A stretch of DNA of 64,000 bases from Fodinibius sp052060035 (GTDB lineage: Bacteria > Bacteroidota > Rhodothermia > Balneolales > Balneolaceae). The position numbers and the translations under genes are program-made. The notes under the pieces were generated by a model, which did not search any database, was not told the DNA's origin, and saw only the letters and a program-made list of their open reading frames with translations. The DNA is taken from assembly GCF_052060035.1 (NCBI RefSeq), contig NZ_JBPOEA010000001.1:310001-374000 (forward strand), given 5' to 3'. Below are positions 36,030 through 44,652 of the stretch, in pieces (positions within the stretch are counted from its first letter, which is position 1; every line of letters begins with the position of its first letter).

Positions 36030-37051
36030 TGGAAATAGGGAACACCATTATATCGACCCGGGACCTTACTATCGGATTCCCCGCAAAGGGGCGGAGGAGA
36101 TCCCCAACAGTGGTTGCAACTAAAATAAATGTAGCATTGCAAGGGGGGCACATTGTATGCTTGCTGGGCCCCAACGGTTCAGGAAAATCTACTTTGATTC
36201 GAACTTTGGCTGGGTTGCATAATCCATTAGGTGGAAGCGTTCTGCTGAACGGGAAAAATTTGAATCAGTTCGGAGTAAAAGAAATTGCTCAAAAAATAAG
36301 CACCGTCTTAACGGATCGCATCACCATCGGAAATATCAGTGTGTATGAGTTGGTGGCTTTTGGACGATCGCCCTATACCGGTTGGTTTGGGTCGCTGAAT
36401 AAAAAGGACGAGGAGGTAGTACGATGGGCTATAGAATCTGCGGGCATTGAAGATTTTGTTGATCGCGATGTCTTGCACTTAAGTGACGGCGAACGTCAAA
36501 AAGTGATGATTGCACGGGCGTTGGCCCAAGACACTTCGGCGGTGTTACTCGACGAACCCACAGCACATCTTGATCTGCCCAACCGCGTAGAAATAATTCG
36601 ATTGTTGCGAAAACTGGCGCATGATACCCAAAAAGGCATTTTGTTGTCCACTCATGAATTGGATTTGGCCCTTAAAGCTGCTGATACCTTATGGCTTATC
36701 AGCCGTGATGGGCAAGTAATTACAGGTACGCCCGAAGATCTTGTCCTGGATGGAACATTTGAATCGGTCTTTGAAAAAGATAGTTTTGATTTCGATCGCA
36801 GTACCGGCTCTTTTACGCTCCATCATCCTCAAAAAGGGATGGTGCATTTATTGGGCGATGCAGTGCCGACCTTCTGGACACGGCGTGCACTTGAGAGAGA
36901 AGGTCATCAAGTAGTAGAACATAATGGAACTTCTCTTCAGGTTGAGGCAACATCAACAAAAGAGGGATATAAGTGGAAGGTAATGTCAGCAAAAAACAGT
37001 TATAATTGTTCTTCTATCAAAGAATTGCTGACGACATTGAGGCAAAAATAA
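36029..37051 (+). CDS. btuD: B12 ABC transporter ATPase with C-terminal extension
   Basis: The start at ATG 36029 overlaps the btuC stop (TGATG), a more likely start than 35987 inside btuC. The 340-residue protein has Walker A GPNGSGKST (47-55), a Q-loop region, the signature LSDGERQK (about 151-158; Asp replaces the second Gly-type position of LSGGE), Walker B VLLDEPTAHLD and the switch His in LLSTHELD. The ATPase domain ends near residue 255. About 80 further residues (LHHPQKGMVHLLGDAVPTFW to the end) form an extra domain not found in E. coli BtuD, with an ALEREGHQVVEHNG strand-helix pattern. It powers import of B12 with btuF and btuC. Confidence 0.88.
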   Translation: MEIGNTIISTRDLTIGFPAKGRRRSPTVVATKINVALQGGHIVCLLGPNGSGKSTLIRTLAGLHNPLGGSVLLNGKNLNQFGVKEIAQKISTVLTDRITIGNISVYELVAFGRSPYTGWFGSLNKKDEEVVRWAIESAGIEDFVDRDVLHLSDGERQKVMIARALAQDTSAVLLDEPTAHLDLPNRVEIIRLLRKLAHDTQKGILLSTHELDLALKAADTLWLISRDGQVITGTPEDLVLDGTFESVFEKDSFDFDRSTGSFTLHHPQKGMVHLLGDAVPTFWTRRALEREGHQVVEHNGTSLQVEATSTKEGYKWKVMSAKNSYNCSSIKELLTTLRQK

Positions 37052-37109
37052 AATCTAACCAAAAGGTTTTGATTTATTGGGCATGCCCTGTATTTTCGAG
37101 TCGTGCATT

Positions 37110-37312
37110 GGTTTCCATTTCCGAAATATTCTCGGGATGGAATTAAAAGGGAATCCGGTGCTCTTCCCGACTATTCGGGTAGAAAATCCGGAGCATTCCC
37201 CGATGCTGTGAGTTCCATAACCTTTTGATCTTTCTTGAACCACTGTTTCTCTCGGTTTGACCGGGATGGGACGGGAAGGTTGTCAAAAGCGGAACAAGCC
37301 AGAAGACCTGCC
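37110..37312 (+). ncRNA. Cobalamin riboswitch 2 (upstream of btuB)
   Basis: A second aptamer with the same core: GGGAATCCGGTGC (37149-37161), CCGGAGCATTCCCCGATGCTG (37188-37208), GACGGGAAGG (37270-37279) and B12 box AAGCCAGAAGACCTGCC (37296-37312). P1 can form between GGTTT (37110-37114) and AGACC (37304-37308). It controls the outer-membrane receptor gene independently of the ABC operon. The remainder of the 406-bp gap (37052-37457) holds no other gene. Confidence 0.92.
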
Positions 37313-37329
37313 AACGCACAGCATTCGTA

Positions 37330-37346
37330 GCTTTCGGGAGAAAAGC
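37330..37346 (+). promoter_or_regulatory. Candidate expression-platform hairpin of riboswitch 2
   Basis: GCTTT-CGGGAGA-AAAGC is almost identical to the hairpin after riboswitch 1 and at a similar distance from the B12 box (about 18-20 nt). Here it lies 112 nt before the btuB ATG, so direct blocking of the start codon is less likely. Confidence 0.45.
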
Positions 37347-37457
37347 GAAGAGTAAAATGTCGTTTCTGGCTTTCAGGACGTATTTATACCTTCCAAGTTT
37401 GATGCCCAAAGGTACGAATGATGAATTAATCATCATTTGTAACCTAAATTTTAAATT

Positions 37458-39659
37458 ATGATCACAACTAAAAAATTACTTTCAGGGCTGTGTGCCTTGG
37501 GGATTTTTCTATGGATAACTACACCAACGCTGGCGCAACAAAAAGGCGGAGAAAAAGATAGTACAATTTATGAGCTGGACGAAATTATCATCAGTGCCAG
37601 CAAATACGAGCAGTCGCCACAATCGGTAGGGCGCAATGTTACTGTTATTTCGCAGGATGAAATTCAGAATACTGCTTATACTAATATCAGTGAGCTACTG
37701 GCACAGCAACAGGGTTTGCATATGATAGGGGCTGGTCAAACCCCGGGATCATTGCAACAGGGTTTTATCCGCAATGCCAATTCCAATCATTCTGTCGTAA
37801 TGATTGACGGTGTCCGAATTAGCGATCCTTCCACTAATAATAACTCCATTGACCTTTCAGAGCTTTCGCTTACCGGTATCAAGCAAATCGAAATTGTTCG
37901 TGGCTCGCACAGTACTCTTTATGGCTCATCGGCCATCGGAGGAGTTGTAAATATCATCACAAAAAAAGAGGGAACCGAAGGATTTAATATTAATGCTGAA
38001 ACCAAACATGGACGGTTTGGTGAGGGGACCTATACTACTACAAACAGTTTGTTCGCAAATTATTCAACAGAGCAGGGTTGGTATGCCAATGTAGGGGCCA
38101 ATTTTCAGCTCACTAATGGACTGGATGCAACCATAGATACGCTGAGCAGTAACAATAATTTTAATCCACAGGATCAAGATGATTTTAATAAATTCGATTT
38201 AATAGGAAAACTTGGATATGCGGCTAATAAATATGAGTTCTATGCTTCGTACCGGCGTGAGGACCAGCGTAGTGATGTTGATCAGGGCGCATATCAGGAT
38301 GACAGTAATGCTTATACTGCATTTGAGCGCGACCTGTTTACTTTTGGTGGGGATGTAGAATTATCAGATCGCGTAGCAATTGAATTTCAGGGCGCATATT
38401 CCGATCTGAAAAGAGATTTTGTAAATGATTCGTCGTTGGTAAGTGCTAATGGGAATTATGATGGCATTTATACAGAACTTAATGCCGAGGGAGCTCTTTG
38501 GGAAAATGAATTGAAGGCTATTATCGATGCTGACCACATCCGATTTGTTGCCGGCGCTTCCACATCACGGCAAACAATGTCTACTCATAATTATACCTTT
38601 AGTCGGTCTCAGTTTGGCGTATATGAATCTACCACCGACCTGGATTCCCTGGGATTAAAGGAGGTTATTTATAACGCCTATGGACATGCTAATATTAATG
38701 GTGGAGTTCTTTCCGAGCAGTTAGATTCGTTTTCGTTAGGATTGGGAGGAAGATTGGTCCATCACGATGAATTTGGTTCGCACTTTACCTATGAGATTAA
38801 TCCCAAGCTTCAACTGACCGAATCCACGCTTTTTTATGGAGCGATAACCAGTGGATTTAATGCCCCCTCGCTATATCAGCTTTATTCACCTTCAAAAGGT
38901 GCGAACAGCTTTACTAATCGCGGTAATAAAAATCTGGCTCCCGAAAAATCGGTCTCCTACGAGATTGGGTGGAAACAAGAGGTTGGCAATCAGTTTTCTT
39001 TTGAACTCTCTGCTTTTAAGACAACAGTGACCGATGTGATTGAATATGTTTATTTGTGGAATGGCGAAACCCCGATAGAAAACTTAAGCGTAAGTTTTCC
39101 TGATTCGGATTATCGCGGTGATACATTTATTAATGCTTCGGAGCAACAGATAAAGGGAGTAGAGTTATCAGCCAAGGCCAGTATAACATCCAGGTTAAAT
39201 ATCAACGGGAATATCTCGCTTACCCGTTCAACCTTAGCGTTTGCACCGACTGATGTTGATCCGTCATATACGGGAAATAATCACGTGCAAATATATGAAA
39301 GTGGGCAATTTGTTACCCAAGAAAAGGAAATTGAGGGGTTAACCCGACGGCCCTCTGTGAATGCATTTATGAGTGCTACTTTTTTGGCAACAGATCAGTT
39401 GCGTATCAAAATTGATTCGCGATATGTGGGAGCCCGCGATGATGTATATTATAGTGCTAATCTGGGACCGTATGGAGCTCTCGACCGTAGCAATATCTCA
39501 GGATATAATGTAACTAATGCTACGGTAGGTTATTCGATTTCAGAAAAGCTATCAACTTTACTAAAGGTCGAGAATATTTTTAACTCTGATTACCAAGAGT
39601 TGAACGGATATAATACGCGAGGAAGAGGATACTTTATCAAGTTACAGTATCATCTTTAA
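37458..39659 (+). CDS. btuB: TonB-dependent outer-membrane cobalamin receptor
   Basis: The 733-residue protein has a signal peptide (1-26, ending TLAQ) and a TonB-box-like ELDEIIISASK shortly after. The plug domain is at about 50-165 (SVGRNVTVISQDEI, VVMIDGVRISDPS, IEIVRGSHSTLYGSSAIGGVVNIITKK). A 22-strand barrel follows to the C-terminal YFIKLQYHL. The plug features and a preceding cobalamin riboswitch support a BtuB role; siderophore receptors share the fold, so the ligand is inferred. Energy comes from TonB-ExbBD encoded elsewhere. It is monocistronic, with a terminator. Confidence 0.92.
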   Translation: MITTKKLLSGLCALGIFLWITTPTLAQQKGGEKDSTIYELDEIIISASKYEQSPQSVGRNVTVISQDEIQNTAYTNISELLAQQQGLHMIGAGQTPGSLQQGFIRNANSNHSVVMIDGVRISDPSTNNNSIDLSELSLTGIKQIEIVRGSHSTLYGSSAIGGVVNIITKKEGTEGFNINAETKHGRFGEGTYTTTNSLFANYSTEQGWYANVGANFQLTNGLDATIDTLSSNNNFNPQDQDDFNKFDLIGKLGYAANKYEFYASYRREDQRSDVDQGAYQDDSNAYTAFERDLFTFGGDVELSDRVAIEFQGAYSDLKRDFVNDSSLVSANGNYDGIYTELNAEGALWENELKAIIDADHIRFVAGASTSRQTMSTHNYTFSRSQFGVYESTTDLDSLGLKEVIYNAYGHANINGGVLSEQLDSFSLGLGGRLVHHDEFGSHFTYEINPKLQLTESTLFYGAITSGFNAPSLYQLYSPSKGANSFTNRGNKNLAPEKSVSYEIGWKQEVGNQFSFELSAFKTTVTDVIEYVYLWNGETPIENLSVSFPDSDYRGDTFINASEQQIKGVELSAKASITSRLNINGNISLTRSTLAFAPTDVDPSYTGNNHVQIYESGQFVTQEKEIEGLTRRPSVNAFMSATFLATDQLRIKIDSRYVGARDDVYYSANLGPYGALDRSNISGYNVTNATVGYSISEKLSTLLKVENIFNSDYQELNGYNTRGRGYFIKLQYHL

Positions 39660-39684
39660 AATTACCCTTGCTCAAGTAGTTTTG

Positions 39685-39724
39685 AGTCTCCTTCCATGAA
39701 CGTTTATGAGGAGGAGACTTTTTA
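39685..39724 (+). terminator. Rho-independent terminator of btuB
   Basis: Stem AGTCTCCT / AGGAGACT followed by TTTTTATTT, about 25 bp after the btuB stop. Confidence 0.8.
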
Positions 39725-39804
39725 TTTGTCATTTAACGTTGATTTGGCAAATAAACAATAATAAAACAGTGCTTCTGTAAGTCCTAAGCGTCTAAATTTG
39801 AAAG

Positions 39805-39900
39805 TTATCCACATTTTATTCTAAAACGGATAAAAAACTCCGTAAATATTGCATCAATATTTGTGACCTATTGTGGATAACTTCTTCATTTTGTGGAAAA
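39805..39900 (+). promoter_or_regulatory. Cluster of three DnaA-box-like 9-mers upstream of nrdJ
   Basis: TTATCCACA (39805-39813, plus) and TGTGGATAA (39872-39880, minus) are perfect matches to the consensus DnaA box, facing each other. TGTGGAAAA (39892-39900, minus) fits the relaxed form TTWTNCACA. The DNA between is AT-rich. The cluster ends about 18 bp before the putative -33 element of nrdJ. DnaA-ATP is known to regulate nrdAB in E. coli, so a similar link between replication initiation and dNTP supply is plausible. Confidence 0.65.
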
Positions 39901-39917
39901 GTTTTGGCCTTTTTGAC

Positions 39918-39947
39918 TTGCTCCCAAGTACCAGTCCGTTATATTTA
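39918..39947 (+). promoter_or_regulatory. Candidate nrdJ promoter
   Basis: TTG at 39918-39920 and TATATTTA at 39940-39947 are spaced by 19 bp, one mismatch from the TAnnTTTG form. It lies about 87 nt upstream of the ATG. Confidence 0.45.
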
Positions 39948-40033
39948 ATTGATGGAATAAAGAGACATCATTATTGCTTTTCAGCACCTACCAAATAGTC
40001 ATAATTTTATTAAAGTAAACCGGAGTTAGCTAT

Positions 40034-43000
40034 ATGAAGTTTTCACGATTTTATACACAAGAGAAGTGGGATAGTCCATTTGGGGATATGAATTTTGAGA
40101 GTCGCAAATCGGAGATTAAAAATCCTGATGGGTCAATTGTTTTTTCAATGGAAGAATTGATCGTCCCTGATTCCTGGTCACAGGTATCAACAGACGTTAT
40201 TGCGCAGAAATATTTTCGCAAGGCTGGAGTTCCCCAGATGACAAAGAAAGTGAAAGAAGAGGGAGTACCGGAATGGTTGCAACGATCGGAAGCCGATGAA
40301 AAAGCGATGAAAAAAGAAGGGATTGATGAAGATGATTATTATGGCGGGGAGTATGACAGTCGCCAGGTTTTTCATCGCCTTGCCGGTTGCTGGACATATT
40401 GGGGATGGAAACATGATTATTTTGATTCAGAAAAAGACGCCAAGGTTTTCTATGAGGAGTTATCATACATGCTGGCTAACCAGATGGCTGCACCAAATAG
40501 TCCCCAATGGTTTAATACCGGTTTACATTGGGCTTATGGCATTAATGGTCCGTCGCAAGGCCACCACTATGTAGATGGAAAAACAGGTGAATTGAAGGAA
40601 TCCGAGGACGCCTATTCTCATCCCCAGCCGCATGCCTGCTTTATCCAGAGTATCGATGATAACCTCGTTAACGAGGGTGGAATTATGGACTTGTGGGTCC
40701 GTGAGGCACGTCTCTTTAAATATGGTTCCGGAACAGGCAGTAACTTTTCCAAAATCCGCGGTGAGGGAGAGCCCCTGAGTGGCGGCGGAAAATCATCCGG
40801 GTTAATGAGCTTTTTGAAAATTGGTGATAAAGCAGCCGGGGCTATCAAATCGGGTGGTACTACACGGCGCGCAGCGAAGATGGTAACGCTTGATCTGGAC
40901 CATCCCGACATTGAAGAATATGTAAACTGGAAAGTCCGAGAGGAGCAAAAAGTTGCTTCTATTGTTACCGGATCTAAAATATTGGAGAAGCATCTTAAGA
41001 AAATTATCAAGCTTTGTAACAAGCCGGTAGAAATTGACGGACGAACTTTTAACGGAGCGGTTAGCCGCGATCCTGTTAAAAACAAAGAACTTGGGAAAGC
41101 AATAAAAGAAGCGAAACAAGATCAGGTGCCACTAAACTATATTGAGCGTGTTGTTCAGTTAGCGGCACAAGGTTACACCGATCTCGAATTTGATACTTAT
41201 GATACCGATTGGGATTCGGAAGCCTATCGCACGGTAAGCGGACAAAATTCGAATAACTCTGTTCGTATTCCCAACAAGTTTATGAAGGCCGTCAAAGAAG
41301 ATGACGAGTGGGATCTTTACTGGAGAACGGAGAAGCGGAAGGCGGCGGAAGAAGGACGTGAACCTAAGCCGTGCAAGACGATGCCGGCCCGTGAATTGTG
41401 GGATCAGATCTCAAATGCAGCCTGGGCATGTGCCGATCCGGGAGCACAGTATCATGATACTATTAACGAGTGGCATACGTGCCCCAACGACGGACCGATT
41501 AATGGAAGTAATCCATGTTCGGAATACATGTTCCTCGATAATACAGCTTGTAACTTGGCATCGTTGAACTTGATGAAGTATTTCAAAACGGACAGCTGCG
41601 AAGAGTTTGATGTGGAATCGCTCCGCAATGCTTCGCGTTTGTGGACGGTCGTGTTGGAAATCTCAGTACTAATGGCGCAGTTCCCATCCGAAGAAATTGC
41701 GGATCTATCATACAAGTATCGTACGCTTGGACTCGGATTTGCCAACTTAGGTGCGGCACTGATGGTTCAAGGAGTTCCATACGACAGTGATGAAGGGTGC
41801 GCCATCGCCGGTGGGTTGATGAGTATTATCCACATGAATGCATATAAGACGAGTGCAGAGATGGCCAAAGAACTTGGCACCTTTGAGCGATTCGAGGCTA
41901 ATAAAGAACCGATGCTAAAAGTTGTCAGAAACCATAAGCGTGCGGCTTACAATGTGGATCCTGATGAGTACGAGGGTTTGACCGTAAAACCGATGGGCAT
42001 TGATGCAAACGAGTGTCCGGAGAATTTATTAAAGGCGGCTCGTAACGATTCTGATGAGGCCGTGAAAATGGGAGAAAAGCATGGTTATCGTAACGCGCAA
42101 GTTACCGTTATTGCCCCAACCGGAACGATCGGTTTGGTCATGGATTGCGATACGACAGGTATTGAGCCTGACTTTGCGCTGGTGAAGTTCAAGAAGCTTG
42201 CCGGTGGCGGACACTTCAAGATCATCAACCAGTGTGTGCCTAAAGCGTTGCAAAATCTGGGATATAGTCCCAAAGAGCGTGAGGAAATTATTAACTATGC
42301 TAAGGGACACGGTTCGCTGGATGGCTGTCCCCATATTAATGAGGAAAGTCTTCGCGAAAAAGGATTTGGTGACAAACAGCTTGAAGCCATTGAAGAAGCG
42401 CTTCCAAGTAGTTTTGAGATTAAGTTTGCTTTTAACCAGTGGACGTTGGGCGAAGACTTTTGCAAAGACGAGCTCGGTCTTTCTGATGAACAGCTTGGAA
42501 ATCCACAGTTTGATATCCTCAAGCATCTTGGGTTTACCAAAGAAGAAATTCGGGAAGCCAACAATTATGTTTGTGGTACTATGACGGTTGAAGGTGCTCC
42601 ACACTTAAAAGATGAGCACTTGCCGGTTTTTGATTGCGCCAACCGCTGTGGACGTATCGGGACACGTTATATCAAGCCTGGCGGACATATCCGCATGATG
42701 GCTGCTGCTCAACCGTTTGTTTCAGGGGCAATTTCCAAGACTATTAATTTGCCGAATGAAGCAACAGTTGAAGATTTCAAGGATGCGTATATGGAATCTT
42801 GGGAGCTGATGCTCAAGGCTAATGCCTTGTATCGGGATGGTTCTAAGCTGAGTCAGCCATTGAATAGCCTGAGTGATGTCTTTGAAGATCTGGACGAAGA
42901 AGATCTGGATGAGGAGACGAAGGCGCAGCAAGACAAAGTTGTTGAAACAGCGGAACGCATTGTTCATAAATATGTAGCTGATCGGAAGCGTTTGCCAAGT

Positions 43001-43663
43001 CGCCGAAATGGATATACCCAGAAGGTGAAGATTGGCGGGCAGAGTGTTTACTTGCGAACAGGGGAGTATAAGAATGGTCAACTCGGTGAAATTTTTATTG
43101 ATATGCACCGCGAAGGCGCTGCGTTCCGGAGCTTGACGAACTGTTTTGCGATTGCTATTTCACTTGGCTTGCAACACGGCGTACCGCTCGAAGAGTTTGT
43201 TGATGCATTTACATTCACCAAATTTGAGCCCAGTGGTACGGTCAACGGAAGTCCCCATGTAAAAATGACGACTTCAGTTATTGACTATATTTTCCGTGAG
43301 CTTGCCGTTACATATCTCGGTCGTGATGATCTGGCTCATGTTCCTGCAGAAGATATCATGTCGCGCAAAATGCGACCTTCTGAAGAGGCCAAACAGTCCA
43401 ATGAAACCACGAATCGGGTAGATACGCCCGAACAGACCGAGGCAGATGATAGTGCTCAACAAGCTGAAACTGTTGTTGAATCACAGCCAACGAAACAATC
43501 GCAAGCTGCTGCTGATGACGATAGTTATCAAAGTGATTATGAGAAGGCGAAGGAACTGGGTTATACTGGTGATTCTTGCCCCGAGTGTGGAAGCATGACG
43601 ATGGTCCGCAATGGAACTTGTCAGAAGTGTATTACCTGTGGATCAACCACCGGTTGCTCGTAA
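40034..43663 (+). CDS. nrdJ: Vitamin B12-dependent (class II) ribonucleoside-diphosphate reductase
   Basis: The 1209-residue enzyme makes deoxyribonucleotides using adenosylcobalamin to create the thiyl radical, with or without oxygen. Recognisable parts: the N-terminal FSRFYTQEKWDSPFG block typical of long NrdJ, the substrate and active-site blocks FKYGSGTGSNFS, TTRRAAKMVTLDLDHPDIEEY, NPCSEYMFLDNTACNLASLNL and APTGTIGLVMDCDTTGIEPDF, the C-terminal half KFEPSGTVNGSPHVKM, an acidic/Gln-rich linker (about 1115-1165), and a terminal zinc-ribbon-like tail with CPECG, CQKC, CGSTTGC cysteines. The nearby B12 uptake genes supply its cofactor. No class I nrdA/nrdB is in the window. The gene is monocistronic. 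Confidence 0.97.
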   Translation: MKFSRFYTQEKWDSPFGDMNFESRKSEIKNPDGSIVFSMEELIVPDSWSQVSTDVIAQKYFRKAGVPQMTKKVKEEGVPEWLQRSEADEKAMKKEGIDEDDYYGGEYDSRQVFHRLAGCWTYWGWKHDYFDSEKDAKVFYEELSYMLANQMAAPNSPQWFNTGLHWAYGINGPSQGHHYVDGKTGELKESEDAYSHPQPHACFIQSIDDNLVNEGGIMDLWVREARLFKYGSGTGSNFSKIRGEGEPLSGGGKSSGLMSFLKIGDKAAGAIKSGGTTRRAAKMVTLDLDHPDIEEYVNWKVREEQKVASIVTGSKILEKHLKKIIKLCNKPVEIDGRTFNGAVSRDPVKNKELGKAIKEAKQDQVPLNYIERVVQLAAQGYTDLEFDTYDTDWDSEAYRTVSGQNSNNSVRIPNKFMKAVKEDDEWDLYWRTEKRKAAEEGREPKPCKTMPARELWDQISNAAWACADPGAQYHDTINEWHTCPNDGPINGSNPCSEYMFLDNTACNLASLNLMKYFKTDSCEEFDVESLRNASRLWTVVLEISVLMAQFPSEEIADLSYKYRTLGLGFANLGAALMVQGVPYDSDEGCAIAGGLMSIIHMNAYKTSAEMAKELGTFERFEANKEPMLKVVRNHKRAAYNVDPDEYEGLTVKPMGIDANECPENLLKAARNDSDEAVKMGEKHGYRNAQVTVIAPTGTIGLVMDCDTTGIEPDFALVKFKKLAGGGHFKIINQCVPKALQNLGYSPKEREEIINYAKGHGSLDGCPHINEESLREKGFGDKQLEAIEEALPSSFEIKFAFNQWTLGEDFCKDELGLSDEQLGNPQFDILKHLGFTKEEIREANNYVCGTMTVEGAPHLKDEHLPVFDCANRCGRIGTRYIKPGGHIRMMAAAQPFVSGAISKTINLPNEATVEDFKDAYMESWELMLKANALYRDGSKLSQPLNSLSDVFEDLDEEDLDEETKAQQDKVVETAERIVHKYVADRKRLPSRRNGYTQKVKIGGQSVYLRTGEYKNGQLGEIFIDMHREGAAFRSLTNCFAIAISLGLQHGVPLEEFVDAFTFTKFEPSGTVNGSPHVKMTTSVIDYIFRELAVTYLGRDDLAHVPAEDIMSRKMRPSEEAKQSNETTNRVDTPEQTEADDSAQQAETVVESQPTKQSQAAADDDSYQSDYEKAKELGYTGDSCPECGSMTMVRNGTCQKCITCGSTTGCS

Positions 43664-43690
43664 AAATTACATGGTTAAATAACTCAATTT

Positions 43691-43724
43691 AAAAAAGCCC
43701 GCTGTGCAAACAGCGGGCTTTTTT
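43691..43724 (+). terminator. Bidirectional terminator between nrdJ and menB
   Basis: A perfect 15-bp stem (AAAAAAGCCCGCTGT / ACAGCGGGCTTTTTT) with a GCAA tetraloop. A-run on one side and T-run on the other serve both convergent genes. Confidence 0.93.
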
Positions 43725-43774
43725 ATTGTCTTATTCCTTTGTCAACTCCTAATTGGGACTCTTACGTAGCACTA

Positions 43775-44608
43775 TTACCCAATCCACGGATAGTCATCCC
43801 AGTTGGGTTTACGCTTTTCGAGGAACGCATCACGTCCTTCGGCGGCCTCATCGGTCATATAAGCCAGGCGTGTCGCTTCGCCCGAGAATACTTGCTGACC
43901 AACCATGCCATCGTCTACAAGGTTAAAGGCGTATTTAATCATACGGATAGCTGTGGGACTTTTCTCAAGGATTTCCTGCGCCCATTGGTAAGCCATTTTC
44001 TCGAGCTTATCGTGAGGAACAATGGCATTGACCATCCCCATGTCATAAGCCTCTTGAGCAGAGTAGTCGCGGCCAAGAAAAAAGATTTCACGCGCTTTCT
44101 TTTGTCCCACTTGTCGGGCCAGCAGGGCGGAACCAAAGCCTCCGTCAAAGCTGGCTACGTCTGCATCGGTCTGTTTAAAGATTGCATGCTCTTTGCTGGC
44201 AATAGTAAGATCACAGACTACATGCAGACTGTGTCCACCGCCAACGGCCCACCCGGGAACCACTGCAATTACGACCTTGCCCATGAACCGGATGAGTCGC
44301 TGAAGGTCCAAAACGTTTAATCGTGGTGTTCCGGCATCATCTTTATATCCGGCCTTGCCGCGCACGTTTTGGTCGCCGCCCGAGCAGAACGCCCATTTCC
44401 CGTCTTTTGGGGAAGGGCCTTCGCCGGTGAGCAGTACTACGCCGATGTTCGAATCTTCACGGACATCCAGGAAAGCATCCTGTAATTCGAAAAGAGTTTT
44501 CGGACGAAAGGCATTGCGAAGTTCGGGACGGTTAATGGCAATACGTGCCACCCCGTTGGATTTTTTAAAGGTAATATCTTCGTACTCATTGACGGTTTTC
44601 CAGTTCAT
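43775..44608 (-). CDS. menB: 1,4-dihydroxy-2-naphthoyl-CoA synthase
   Basis: The 277-residue crotonase-fold enzyme closes the second ring in menaquinone synthesis (O-succinylbenzoyl-CoA to DHNA-CoA). Typical MenB features: WAFCSGGDQNVRGKAGY (oxyanion-hole Gly and bicarbonate-binding region), VVAVVPG-like IAVVPGWAVGGGHSLHVVCDLT, FDGGFGSALLARQVGQKKAREIFFLGR and KRKPNWDDYPW at the C-terminus. Last gene of the leftward men operon, 44 nt after menH. Confidence 0.97.
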   Translation of the reverse strand: MNWKTVNEYEDITFKKSNGVARIAINRPELRNAFRPKTLFELQDAFLDVREDSNIGVVLLTGEGPSPKDGKWAFCSGGDQNVRGKAGYKDDAGTPRLNVLDLQRLIRFMGKVVIAVVPGWAVGGGHSLHVVCDLTIASKEHAIFKQTDADVASFDGGFGSALLARQVGQKKAREIFFLGRDYSAQEAYDMGMVNAIVPHDKLEKMAYQWAQEILEKSPTAIRMIKYAFNLVDDGMVGQQVFSGEATRLAYMTDEAAEGRDAFLEKRKPNWDDYPWIG

Positions 44609-44652
44609 AATATCAGTAGTAATTATTGTGTAATTAGTTTTAAGAAAAAGAG

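Noticed and set aside
37458..39659. Siderophore receptor instead of B12 receptor
   Set aside because: The fold alone cannot decide, but a cobalamin riboswitch directly upstream and the adjacent BtuFCD-type operon favour cobalamin.
39660..40033. Chromosomal replication origin
   Set aside because: DnaA boxes and AT-rich DNA are present, but there are only three boxes, dnaA/dnaN/gidA are absent, and the position right at a promoter fits nrdJ control better. Not fully excluded.
43739..44320. 193-codon open frame on the plus strand
   Set aside because: It is antisense to menB, which has all its family motifs; the frame has no recognisable domain and is a codon-usage shadow.
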